The notes below the pieces were generated by a model, which saw nothing but the letters and a program-made list of their open reading frames with translations, did no database searches and was not told where the DNA came from. A stretch of DNA of 64,000 nucleotides from AC-56 sp963798705 (GTDB taxonomy: Bacteria > Actinomycetota > Thermoleophilia > Solirubrobacterales > 70-9), in NCBI GenBank assembly GCA_963798705.1, contig CAWCTW010000005.1:434001-498000 (forward strand), in the 5' to 3' direction. This document shows positions 1 to 8,432 of the stretch, piece after piece. The number at the start of each line of letters is the position of its first letter. Position 1 is the stretch's first letter. Both the position numbers and the translations under genes were made by a program.

Positions 1-1001
1 AGGGCATCGACCTCGCGATCCGACAGGGGGCAGGGATCGGTGTTTCGCTTGAGAACCGCGCCCGCGTGCGGGAACTCGTAGAGCAGCGGCACCAGGCTCT
101 CGCGATCGATGCCCAGCTGTCCGGCGGCCTGGACGATCGCGTCGGGCGGGACCGGGTCGCCGCTCGCGTAGTGGGCGATGAGGTCCGCGAGCCGGATCGC
201 GGCGGCGTGGCCGGTCGCCTTCGGCGAGTGGTGGCGCTCGACCGCGGCGGCCACGCTCGGCGCGAGTGCCCACCGGCGAACCAGGACCGCCCCGACGAGC
301 GCGTGGTCGATCCCGAGCTCATGCCGCTCGCGGCGGATGCGCTCGTCCGGGGTGGCGCGATGGTCTCCCGTGTCGGCGAGGGTGCCGTGCAGCTCGGCCA
401 GCACCAGCCTCCCGACGTCGTGCAGGAGCGCGGCCACCGCGAGCTCGTCGCGGTCGGCGAGTCGCGCCAGCTCGGCGATCCGGTCGGCCGCGTGGCGCGT
501 GGCGACGGCGTGGCGCCGGAAGCGCTCGTGGCGTTCAGACAGCGCGTTGGGGCGCTCGAAGGGGTCATAGGTTTCCACCCGCTCGACGATCAACCGTATC
601 CGCTCGGTACTGAGCACCTCGACCGCCTGTCTTACGCCCCCCGTCTTGCCGTGCAGACGGCCGCCGGCGTTGGCAGCCCGCATCACCTGGATCGCCATCG
701 CGGCATCCGATTCGATCGGCGCCGCGAGCTCGTCGCCGGAGGGGCTGGTCATGTCGCTTGCCCGCAGGAGACGACGGCGGGACTCGGCGAGCGCCGGGAG
801 CGAGGAGACGGTGTCGAAGGCGGCGGCCAGGCGCTTGCCGCCCTGGCCCAGGCTGCGATCACGGCCGGTCGACGCAGGCTTTACCTTGGGCGAGGCCGAG
901 GCTGGCTTGACCTTGGGCGCGGGGTGGTTACGGCTCGTTGACGACGCGGTGCGCCGTCCTGGCGGCCTCGTGCCCCTCTCCTTGGTGGCTGCACGTGTCA
1001 T
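1..1001 (-). CDS. HDOD/HD-domain signalling protein, partial (C-terminus beyond window)
   Basis: The reading frame is open from an ATG at 1001 to the window edge, giving about 333 residues. Residues 1-60 are basic, Ser/Pro/Lys-rich and low complexity. From about residue 60 the sequence is HDOD-like, including a segment AVEVLSTERIRLIVERV near 126-142. An HD signature LLHDVGRL lies at about 192-199 (H194, D195), and a later ERHHSPKATG segment is typical of the C-terminal part of such domains. HDOD proteins are non-enzymatic or phosphohydrolase-like modules that act in signalling and stress; no dedicated output domain is visible here. It is transcribed in the same direction as gltX, 112 bases downstream of that gene's stop. 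The family call is good; the exact role is unknown. Confidence 0.75.
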   Translation of the reverse strand, partial: MTRAATKERGTRPPGRRTASSTSRNHPAPKVKPASASPKVKPASTGRDRSLGQGGKRLAAAFDTVSSLPALAESRRRLLRASDMTSPSGDELAAPIESDAAMAIQVMRAANAGGRLHGKTGGVRQAVEVLSTERIRLIVERVETYDPFERPNALSERHERFRRHAVATRHAADRIAELARLADRDELAVAALLHDVGRLVLAELHGTLADTGDHRATPDERIRRERHELGIDHALVGAVLVRRWALAPSVAAAVERHHSPKATGHAAAIRLADLIAHYASGDPVPPDAIVQAAGQLGIDRESLVPLLYEFPHAGAVLKRNTDPCPLSDREVDA

Positions 1002-1113
1002 GGGCATCGTTACCCACCCCCTCCATCGGCAGCCAGGCCGTCGGGTTTAGCGATTGGGTGCAGATTCCCACCACATTTGCGATGGGGTCCAGGCCCCTGG
1101 TAGATGACTGGAA

Positions 1114-2520
1114 TCACGAGTCGAGGCGGCTCAGGGCGTCCTCGATCCGCCGCAACGACTCCTCGCGGCCGAGCGCGGCGAGCGAGTCGAAGATCCCAGG
1201 CGAGACGGTGGTGCCCGTGATCGCCACTCGAATCGGCTGATAGACGTCCTTGGGCTTCCTGCCCGTGCGCTCGACCATCTCGCGGAGCGTCGCCTCGAGG
1301 GCCTCGGCGTCGAAGCTCTCGGCGCCGCGCAGCACCTCGAGCGCTTCGGCCACCCCGTCGCCAACCTCGGGCCTCATCACCTTTTGCCAGGCGGCCGGAT
1401 CGTCGGCCGGCTCGCGGAAGAGGAAGCGGATCAGCGGCCAGACCTCGTCCAGGGTCTGGGCCTTGTCGCGCACGATCGCGCACGCCGTGCGTCGCAGCTC
1501 AGGAGACGCAGCCTCAAACGCGGCCGCGTCGGGCCGCGACCAGGCGCGAAGGTGCTCCGCCAGGCGGCGCTCGTACTCGTCGAGCGGGAGCTCGCGCATG
1601 TAGCGCCCGTTCATCCAGCGGAGCTTGCGCGCGTCGAACACCGCGGGCGAGCGGCCAACGCGGCCGATCGAGAACCGCTCCACGAGCTCCTCGGTGGAGA
1701 GCAGCGTCTTGTCGTCCTCCGTTCCCCAGCCCAGAAGCGCCAGGTAGTTTCGAACCGCCGCCGGCAGGTAGCCGGCGTCCCGCAGCTCTTGCACGGATGC
1801 GGCATCGTCGCGCTTGGAGAGCTTGCCGCCGCCGGGCGAGTGAAGCAGCGGCAGGTGGGCATAGCGGGGCGGGTCCGTTCCCAGCGCTTTAAGGACCAGC
1901 AGCTGCTTCGGCGTGTTGGAGAGATGGTCGTCGCCGCGCACGACCTCGGTGACGCCCATGTCGGCGTCGTCCACCGCGACCGCCAGGTTGTACACGGGCG
2001 TGCCGTCGCCGCGCGCGATCACGAAGTCGTCCTGAGTCCGGTTCTCGAAGCGCACCTCCCCGCGGATCGCGTCGTCCACGACGGTCTCGCCCTCGCCCGA
2101 AACCCGCAGGCGGATCGCGGCACCGGGCTCGTCGCTGGACTCGCCGCGATAGCCGGCGCCTGCGTGAGCCTTCTTCCAGGCGCGAACGTCCTCGGCGGTC
2201 GCCGGGTCGCGATAGGCATGACCCGCGTCGACGAGCCGACCGATGACCTCGCCGTGGCGGTCGCGGCGCTCATACTGGCTCACGGGCCCCTCGTCCCAGT
2301 CGAGCTCGAGGTAGCGCAGCGCGTCCAGGATCTGCTCGACGTTCTCCGGCGTCGAGCGCTCCCGGTCGGTGTCCTCGATCCGGAGCACGAGCCTGCCGCC
2401 CGATCCGCGTGCCAGCAGCCAGTTGTAGAGGGCCGTCCGCGCGCCACCGATGTGCAGCGCACCCGTAGGCGACGGGGCGAACCGAAGGCGAGGGGCGGAG
2501 CTAGTCTGGCGGCTCGTCAT
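1114..2520 (-). CDS. gltX: Glutamate--tRNA ligase
   Basis: Class I aminoacyl-tRNA synthetase charging tRNA-Glu (and possibly tRNA-Gln, for transamidation) in the cytoplasm. It has 468 residues, normal for the family. The HIGH-type motif HIGG is at residues 23-26 within RFAPSPTGALHIGGARTA, and the KMSKS-type motif is KLSKR at about 232. The C-terminal anticodon-binding helical region is present. I chose the ATG at 2520 because it directly precedes the conserved RFAPSPTG block; longer frames upstream have no family similarity. The start codon lies in the same CATG tetranucleotide as the divergent nfo start, so there is no intergenic space between the two genes. Confidence 0.97.
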   Translation of the reverse strand: MTSRQTSSAPRLRFAPSPTGALHIGGARTALYNWLLARGSGGRLVLRIEDTDRERSTPENVEQILDALRYLELDWDEGPVSQYERRDRHGEVIGRLVDAGHAYRDPATAEDVRAWKKAHAGAGYRGESSDEPGAAIRLRVSGEGETVVDDAIRGEVRFENRTQDDFVIARGDGTPVYNLAVAVDDADMGVTEVVRGDDHLSNTPKQLLVLKALGTDPPRYAHLPLLHSPGGGKLSKRDDAASVQELRDAGYLPAAVRNYLALLGWGTEDDKTLLSTEELVERFSIGRVGRSPAVFDARKLRWMNGRYMRELPLDEYERRLAEHLRAWSRPDAAAFEAASPELRRTACAIVRDKAQTLDEVWPLIRFLFREPADDPAAWQKVMRPEVGDGVAEALEVLRGAESFDAEALEATLREMVERTGRKPKDVYQPIRVAITGTTVSPGIFDSLAALGREESLRRIEDALSRLDS

Positions 2521-3379
2521 GTTGATCGGCGCGCATGTTTCCACAGCGGGTGGGCTTCCCAACACGATCGAGCGTGGGGTGGAGCGCGACTGCGAGGCGA
2601 TCCAGATCTTCCACCAAAGCCCGCGGATGTGGCGGCCCACCGCCTATTCCGACGACGACTTCGCGGCGTTCCGGGAGGCGATGGAGGGCTCCCCGATCCA
2701 GGCGGTCGTGATCCACGCGGTGTACCTGATCAACGCTGCCAGCAAGGAGAGAGAGATCCGGCGCAGGTCGCTGGCCTCGCTGAAACAGGCCCTGAGGGTC
2801 GGAGACGGCATCGGGGCATCGGGAGTCGTCCTCCACGCCGGCGCCCGCAAGGGCGAGCCGCACGCCCCCTCGGTCAAGCGGGCCGGGAAGGTGATCGGGG
2901 AGGCGCTCGACAGTTCCGATCGCTGCCGCCTACTGCTCGAGAACACCGCCGGCACCAATGGCCCGCTGGGCAAGAACTTCGACGAGCTGGCCGAGCTGAT
3001 CGACGCCGCAGGAGCCGGCAGGAGGCTCGGGACCTGCCTCGACTGCTGTCACCTGTTCGCGGCGGGCTTCGACATCTCGACGCCGGAGGCGCTCGCGGCG
3101 GCGGTCCAGGAGCACGACTCCAAGGTCGGCGCCAAGCGCCTTCGCTGCGTGCACGTCAACGACTCGAAGGTCCCGTTCGGAGCCAACCGGGACCACCACG
3201 CGAATCTCGGCAAGGGGGAGCTCGGCCGCAAGGGCCTGCGTGCCTTCCTGTCGGAGCCGCGGTTCGAGGAGCTACCGGCGCTGATCGAGACGCCGGGACC
3301 GGACGGGCACGGCCCGGACCGCCGGGAGGTGCGGACGGCGAAGCGCCTGCGGCGCGAGGGGCTCAAGCAGCCGCGCTAG
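2519..3379 (+). CDS. nfo: Deoxyribonuclease IV (AP endonuclease, Nfo/EndoIV family)
   Basis: Zinc-dependent apurinic/apyrimidinic endonuclease of base-excision repair, an AP2Ec TIM-barrel protein of 286 residues. It begins MLIGAHVSTAGGL, the classical family N-terminus, which fixes the ATG at 2519. Family signatures follow in order: VVLHAGARKG, LLENTAGTNG, GTCLDCCHLFAAGFD, HVNDSKVPFG with DHHANLGKGELG, and a C-terminal ETPGPDGHG. These supply the expected metal ligands (His, Glu, Asp). It diverges from gltX, with start codons overlapping head to head. Its last 4 bases overlap the end of the convergent Cys-rich gene. Confidence 0.95.
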   Translation: MLIGAHVSTAGGLPNTIERGVERDCEAIQIFHQSPRMWRPTAYSDDDFAAFREAMEGSPIQAVVIHAVYLINAASKEREIRRRSLASLKQALRVGDGIGASGVVLHAGARKGEPHAPSVKRAGKVIGEALDSSDRCRLLLENTAGTNGPLGKNFDELAELIDAAGAGRRLGTCLDCCHLFAAGFDISTPEALAAAVQEHDSKVGAKRLRCVHVNDSKVPFGANRDHHANLGKGELGRKGLRAFLSEPRFEELPALIETPGPDGHGPDRREVRTAKRLRREGLKQPR

Positions 3380-3771
3380 GCGAGCGCGTCGCGAAGATCG
3401 AATGGGTTGCCGAGCCCGGCGATGCAATCGAAGAAGCCGGGATTGACGCACTCGTGCTGCGGGCCTCCGCCCTCGTACGCGGGCTCCACGCGGAACTGGC
3501 ACTGGGGCAGCGGATCGCCCGTCATCTTGATGCCGCCGTAGCCTCCGCTCCGCTCCGCCGCCTCGAAGTGGCTCATGTCGATCTCCGCCCGAAACACCTT
3601 GCGCATGCACCCCATGTAGCGTCCGCCGCTCAGCGGATCGAGATAGCTGTAGAGGTAGCTGCAGCGCTGCTCGAGGCAGCCGCGCGGCTCCACCATCCGG
3701 TCACAGAACGTGTGGCACTGCCGACACTCGCCCGAGGACGTGCGCTGCTGGGAGGGCTGCGTCAGCGGCAT
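3376..3771 (-). CDS. Cysteine-rich conserved hypothetical protein
   Basis: A 131-residue protein I cannot assign to a named family. It has nine or so cysteines, clustered as CRQCHTFC near residues 16-23, then GCLEQRC, MGCMRK and later single cysteines, a pattern compatible with zinc or iron-sulfur binding. The middle holds SYLDPLSGGRYMGCM, and the C-terminal half has Gly-rich GGYGGIKMTGDPLPQCQF. No signal peptide or membrane segment is evident. It converges on nfo with a 4-base overlap and lies downstream of dnaE on the same strand, about 60 bases from dnaE's stop. The frame is clean and the cysteine spacing looks constrained, so I think it is a real gene. Confidence 0.6.
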   Translation of the reverse strand: MPLTQPSQQRTSSGECRQCHTFCDRMVEPRGCLEQRCSYLYSYLDPLSGGRYMGCMRKVFRAEIDMSHFEAAERSGGYGGIKMTGDPLPQCQFRVEPAYEGGGPQHECVNPGFFDCIAGLGNPFDLRDALA

Positions 3772-3832
3772 GGAGATCTAGCTCCGCAACTGGCTGGTGC
3801 CGTTCATGGCTGAAGTCTAGACCTGTATGTGG

Positions 3833-6800
3833 TCAGGCCGCCAGAGCGGTCGGGCCGAGTAGCTGGTCGAGCTCGGCGCGAAGCGCCGGCGAGGGCGTCA
3901 CGCAGTATTCGCTGCCGAATCGCAGCCGCCGCTTGCCCTCGCGCGTGCGCATCTCGAGCTGCACCTCGCACTTGCCGGGGAAGGAGTGGAACACCGACTT
4001 CAGGTCCTCGAGGAGCCGGGGGCCGAAGTCGGCGGCGTTGACCTTCAGCACGATGTGATCCGGGTCGCGCGCCTTGGCCTTGGCGCGCGCCGCCGCCACC
4101 TCGTCCTCGCCCGGCTCGAACGGCTCGGCCTCGGAGACGACGATGCTCATCTCCCCCCGCCCCTTGTGGTCCACCCGTCCCCGGAGGAGGATCACCCGAT
4201 CGAGCTCGATCTCCTCGGCGGCCTCCCCCGCCGCGTCGCGGACGAACAGCTCCACCCGCCCCTCCAGGTCGTCGAGGGTCGCGAACATGACGTAGGCGCC
4301 GCTTCTCGTGCGCACCTTCTTCGCCTCGCTCACGATGCCGCCGACCGTCACCCAGGCGCCGTCCTCCTTGCCGGCGACGTCGGCGAGGCTGCAATCCACG
4401 CGCTCGCGCAGGGCGTCCCTCACGTCCGCCAGCGGGTGAGCCGACAGGAACGTGCCCAGCGTGTCCTTCTCCAGGCGGAGCAGCTCGCGCTGGTCGAATT
4501 CCTCGGCGGGCACCGGCGGCCGCTGGCTGCCCAGCCCGTTGTCGGCGGGCGGCTCCGCAGAGTCACCTCCGAGGTCGAAGATCGACGACTGGCCTCGGCG
4601 GGCGTCCTCCTGGGCCTTGGAGGCGCTGGCGAGCGCGGTGGCGAGAACCTCGAGCATGCCCCGGCGAGTGTCCCCGGTGGAGTCGAGCGCCCCACACTTG
4701 ATCAGGCATTCGACCGCCCGCTTGTTGACCGCCCGCGCGTCGACCCGCTCGCAGAAGCCCCAGACCGACTCGAACGGCTCGCCCCGCTCCCGGGCCGTCA
4801 GAATCGCCTCCACCGCCGCATGGCCGACGTTCTTCACGGCGTCGAGCCCGAACCGGATCGACTTGCCACTGACCACGAACCCGTGATCGGAGGAGTTGAC
4901 GTCGGGGGGCAGCACCTCGATCCCCATCTCCTCGCAGCGGTTGACGAAGAAGGGCACCTTGTCCTTGGTGTTCATCACCGACGAGATCACCGCCGCCATG
5001 TACTCGGCCGGGTAATTGGCCTTGAGATAGGCGGTGCGGTAGGAGATCAGCGCGTAGCAGGCGGCGTGGGACTTGTTGAAGGAGTAGTCGGCGGCCGCCT
5101 CGTTCAGCTTCCAGAGGTCCTTGGCGACGCTCGGGTCGGTGCCGGACTCGGCCAGGCCCCTCATGAACTTGTCCTTCATCGTCGCCATCAGGTCGCGCTT
5201 CTTCTTGCCGATGGCCTTGCGCAGGTCGTCCGCCTCGGCGCCCGAGAAACCGGCCATCGAGCGGGCGATCGCCATCAGCTGCTCCTGGTAGACGACGCAG
5301 CCGTGGGTCTCCTCGGTGATCGCGCGCAGGCGCGGGTCGGGGTAGCGGACGCTCGAGGGATCGCGCTTGCCCTTCGCGTACGCGGGGATGTAGGCCATCG
5401 CCCCGGGCCGGTAGAGAGCGCCGAGGGCGACCAGGTCGGCGAACTCCGTCGGGCCGACCCTGCGCAGCGCCTCGCGCATGCCCTCGGACTCGAACTGGAA
5501 GACCCCGGTCGAGTCACCCTCGGCAAGCATGGCGTAGGTCTTGGCGTCGTCGAGCGGGATCGACTCCAAGTCGATCGTCTCGCCGCGCGAGCGGCGGATG
5601 ATGTCGATCGCGTCCTCGATCACGTCGAGGTTCCGCAGCCCGAGGAAGTCCATCTTCAGCAGGCCGATCTCCTCGATCGGGCCCATCGAGTACTGGGTGA
5701 CGATCTTGTAGGAGCGCTCCGGCTTGCCCGAGCCGTTGCCGTTGCCGCCGGCGCCCGGAGCGCTGCGGTCCTCGGCCAGCTGCAGGGGCACGATCTCCTG
5801 CAGCGGCCGGTCGGCGATCACCACGGCGGCGGCGTGGATCGAGTTGTTGCGGACGATTCCCTCCAGCCCCGTGGCGACGTCCACGATCCGCTTCGCGTCA
5901 GCGTCGGCGTCGTAGGTCCTGCGGAGCTCTCCGCCCGGCTTCAGGCACTCCTCGAACGATGGGCTACGACCCATGATCGGTTCCGGGATCTGCTTCGCCA
6001 GGCGGTCGCCGGTCGCGTAGTCGAAGCCGAGCACGCGGGCCGCGTCGCGGGTCGCCGCGCGCGGTGCCATCTTGCCGAAGGTGATGATCTGGGCGACCGA
6101 TTCGCGCCCGTACTTGTCGGCGACGTAGCGGATCATCCGCTCGCGGCCGCGAACGGAGAAGTCGATGTCGATGTCCGGCATCGACTTGCGGCCCGGGTTG
6201 AGGAAGCGTTCGAAGAGGAGGTCGTTACCGAGCGGGTCGAGGTCGGTGATGTTGAGGGCGTAGGCGACGATCGAGCCCGCCGCAGACCCTCGCCCGGGCC
6301 CGACCGCGATGCCGTTCTCCTTGGCGAACCGCACGAAGTCCCAGACGATCAGGAAGTATGAGTCGAAGCCCATCTCGCCGATGACCGACAGCTCGAAGTC
6401 GAGGCGCTCGAGCGTCTCGGCTGGCGGCGGGTCGCCGTAGCGGCGGGCGAGCCCCTCCATGGCCAGGCGCCGCAGCATCGCGGCGGGCTCCTCGCCGTCG
6501 GCGGTTGGAAAGCGCGGCAGGAGCAGGCGGCCCAGCTCCATCTCGACGCTGCAGCGCTCGGCGACCTCCAGCGTGGTGGGCACCGACTCGGGCCACTGGG
6601 CGAACGAGGCGGCCATCTCCTCGGGGCTCTTCAGGTAGAACTCATTGGTGTCGAAGATCAGCTTGGGCGCCTCGATCGTCGACTTGGTCTGAACGCAGAG
6701 CAGAGCCGCGTGATTGGAGTGGTCCTCGCGGCGGAGGTAGTGCACGTCGCCGGTGGCGACGAGCGGCCGACCCAGCTCCCGGGCGGTGCGGACGATGCCC

Positions 6801-7360
6801 TCGTTGGCCTTGTCCTGCTCGGGCACGCCGTTGGCCTGAATCTCGAAGTACACGTTGTCGGCACCGTAGATGCCGACGAGATCGTCGATGTGACCGCGAG
6901 CGTCCTGCGCGCGCTCGGACACCAGGCGCTGGCAGAAGCGCGACTGCAGGCAGCCCGTGAGCACGATGACGCCGCTCGAGTGACGGTCCAGGAGCTCGGT
7001 GTCGACGTTCGGCTTGCCGCGGCGGAAGCCGTCGAGGAAGCCGCCCGAGGTGAGCTTCACCAGGTTGCGAAACCCCTCGTCGTCGGCCGCCAGCAGGGTC
7101 AGGTGGTTGCGCTCAACCCGGCCCTCGGCCCGGCGGTCGTCGACCAGGTAGGCCTCGAGGCCGATGATCGGCTTGATGTCGTGCGCGCGGCACGCCTTGT
7201 AGTGCTCCACTGCCCCGTTCATCACCCCGTGGTCGGTGAGGCCCAGCGCTGGCATCCCCAGCTCCGCGGCCCTGGCGGCCAGGCGGTCGATCTTGCACGC
7301 ACCGTCGAGCAGCGAGTACTCGCTGTGCACGTGCAGGTGAACTGCGCCGGTCGGCGTCAC
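3833..7360 (-). CDS. dnaE: DNA polymerase III alpha subunit
   Basis: Replicative polymerase catalytic subunit, 1175 residues, typical of DnaE1. The N-terminal PHP domain begins with HLHVHSEYSLLDG (H8, H10, H12) and includes LTDHGVMNGA. The palm carries GPGRGSAAGS and MPDIDIDF near 394-401, the catalytic aspartate cluster. The YQEQLMAIARSMAGFSG and GKKK segments of the fingers follow, then tandem helix-hairpin-helix sequence and a C-terminal OB fold (WVTVGGIVSEAKKV near 1000-1070). A GTG at 7360 is the only start that immediately precedes the PHP motif; the longer open frame upstream is not family-like. It diverges from the epimerase at 7431 across 70 bases. Confidence 0.96.
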   Translation of the reverse strand: MTPTGAVHLHVHSEYSLLDGACKIDRLAARAAELGMPALGLTDHGVMNGAVEHYKACRAHDIKPIIGLEAYLVDDRRAEGRVERNHLTLLAADDEGFRNLVKLTSGGFLDGFRRGKPNVDTELLDRHSSGVIVLTGCLQSRFCQRLVSERAQDARGHIDDLVGIYGADNVYFEIQANGVPEQDKANEGIVRTARELGRPLVATGDVHYLRREDHSNHAALLCVQTKSTIEAPKLIFDTNEFYLKSPEEMAASFAQWPESVPTTLEVAERCSVEMELGRLLLPRFPTADGEEPAAMLRRLAMEGLARRYGDPPPAETLERLDFELSVIGEMGFDSYFLIVWDFVRFAKENGIAVGPGRGSAAGSIVAYALNITDLDPLGNDLLFERFLNPGRKSMPDIDIDFSVRGRERMIRYVADKYGRESVAQIITFGKMAPRAATRDAARVLGFDYATGDRLAKQIPEPIMGRSPSFEECLKPGGELRRTYDADADAKRIVDVATGLEGIVRNNSIHAAAVVIADRPLQEIVPLQLAEDRSAPGAGGNGNGSGKPERSYKIVTQYSMGPIEEIGLLKMDFLGLRNLDVIEDAIDIIRRSRGETIDLESIPLDDAKTYAMLAEGDSTGVFQFESEGMREALRRVGPTEFADLVALGALYRPGAMAYIPAYAKGKRDPSSVRYPDPRLRAITEETHGCVVYQEQLMAIARSMAGFSGAEADDLRKAIGKKKRDLMATMKDKFMRGLAESGTDPSVAKDLWKLNEAAADYSFNKSHAACYALISYRTAYLKANYPAEYMAAVISSVMNTKDKVPFFVNRCEEMGIEVLPPDVNSSDHGFVVSGKSIRFGLDAVKNVGHAAVEAILTARERGEPFESVWGFCERVDARAVNKRAVECLIKCGALDSTGDTRRGMLEVLATALASASKAQEDARRGQSSIFDLGGDSAEPPADNGLGSQRPPVPAEEFDQRELLRLEKDTLGTFLSAHPLADVRDALRERVDCSLADVAGKEDGAWVTVGGIVSEAKKVRTRSGAYVMFATLDDLEGRVELFVRDAAGEAAEEIELDRVILLRGRVDHKGRGEMSIVVSEAEPFEPGEDEVAAARAKAKARDPDHIVLKVNAADFGPRLLEDLKSVFHSFPGKCEVQLEMRTREGKRRLRFGSEYCVTPSPALRAELDQLLGPTALAA

Positions 7361-7430
7361 GGATTGATCATGCCAATCGATCCAGATGCCACCGGCCCGC
7401 GTTCCCGCAACCTGGGTAGATTGCCCCGCC

Positions 7431-8369
7431 ATGCGCGCGCTGGTCACCGGTGGCGCGGGCTTCATCGGCTCGCACCTCGTGGACGCCCTGCTGGAGCGGG
7501 GCGTCGAGGTGGTGGTCATCGACGATCTCTCCACGGGTCGCCGGGAGAACCTCGCGGGGGCGCTGGAGAGGGGTGCCGAGCTCGTCGAAGGCGACGTCAC
7601 CGACCGGGCCACGGCCTCGAGCGTGGTCGAGTCTCGGCGGCCGGACCTGGCCTTCCATCTCGCCGCCCAAGTCGACGTTCGCATCTCGGTCTCCGATCCG
7701 GCGTTCGACCTTGGCGTCAACGTGGGAGGCACGATCCACCTCCTCGAGGCCGCTCGCGCGAGCGGGGCGGAGCGCTTCGTGCTGGCCTCGACGGGCGGCG
7801 CGATCTATGGTGAGGGAGGCGGGCGCCAACTGCCGCTGGACGAGACGGCGGGATGCATGCCGGAGGCTCCATACGGCCAGTCCAAGTACGCCGCGGAGGG
7901 ATACCTGTCGCTCTATGCCCGGCTCTACCGCCTTTCGACGGCCTCGCTGCGCCTCGGCAACGTCTACGGCCCCCGGCAGGACCCCCTGGGGGAGGCCGGC
8001 GTGGTCGCGATCTTCAACGGCGCGCTGCTGCAAGGCCGGCGCCCCAAGATCTTCGGCGACGGCGAGCAGACCCGCGACTACGTGTACGTGGGCGACATCG
8101 TCGAGGCCCTGCTGGCCGCCGGCGAGTCGCGCACCGTCGGCACCTTCAACGTCGGCACCGGTACGGAGACGAGCGTCTTGGAGCTCGGGCGGATGATCGC
8201 CCGCGCCTGCGACCGGCCCTTCGATCCCGAGATGGCACCACCCCGACCGGGTGAGGTACAGCGGATCGCGATCGACAGCTCACGCGCGGCCGAGGAGCTC
8301 GGCTGGAGCGCCAAGACCACGCTCGAGGAGGGACTGGCGCGGACGGCCCACGCCTTCGCGCAGGGCTAG
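7431..8369 (+). CDS. NAD-dependent sugar-nucleotide epimerase (GalE-like extended SDR)
   Basis: Extended short-chain dehydrogenase/reductase of 312 residues. The Rossmann motif GGAGFIGS is at residues 7-14. The active-site Tyr-x3-Lys is Y148/K152 in YGQSKYAAEGY, with the accompanying Ser/Thr in LASTGGAIYG. LRLGNVYGPRQDP and the C-terminal RPGEVQR are typical of UDP-glucose 4-epimerase and UDP-glucuronate epimerase-type enzymes. It probably makes a sugar nucleotide for cell-surface glycans; the substrate cannot be read from sequence. The ATG at 7431 starts exactly at the conserved MRALVTGG. It stands alone, divergent from dnaE and convergent with the Rpf-like gene. Confidence 0.88.
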   Translation: MRALVTGGAGFIGSHLVDALLERGVEVVVIDDLSTGRRENLAGALERGAELVEGDVTDRATASSVVESRRPDLAFHLAAQVDVRISVSDPAFDLGVNVGGTIHLLEAARASGAERFVLASTGGAIYGEGGGRQLPLDETAGCMPEAPYGQSKYAAEGYLSLYARLYRLSTASLRLGNVYGPRQDPLGEAGVVAIFNGALLQGRRPKIFGDGEQTRDYVYVGDIVEALLAAGESRTVGTFNVGTGTETSVLELGRMIARACDRPFDPEMAPPRPGEVQRIAIDSSRAAEELGWSAKTTLEEGLARTAHAFAQG

Positions 8370-8379
8370 TGCGCGCCGA

Positions 8380-8423
8380 GGCTCCGAGGCGGAGCCACCC
8401 ACTTGGGCCCGGCGCTTGGGTGG
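8380..8423. terminator. Overlapping stem-loops between convergent genes
   Basis: Two perfect 7-bp stems lie between the convergent epimerase and Rpf-like genes. The first is GGCTCCG, loop AGG, CGGAGCC (8380-8396). The second is CCACCCA paired with TGGGTGG (8395-8401 with 8417-8423). They share bases and are mutually exclusive. Neither is followed by a T tract, so this would be an atypical bidirectional terminator. Confidence 0.4.
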
Positions 8424-8432
8424 CGAGGCTCG

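Noticed and set aside
66..941. Long plus-strand open frame near the left edge
   Set aside because: It is the shadow of the minus-strand HDOD gene, which runs off the window; translation has no domain-like sequence.
1384..3813. 809-residue plus-strand open frame across gltX and nfo
   Set aside because: High-GC shadow frame; gltX and nfo explain the region with full motifs.
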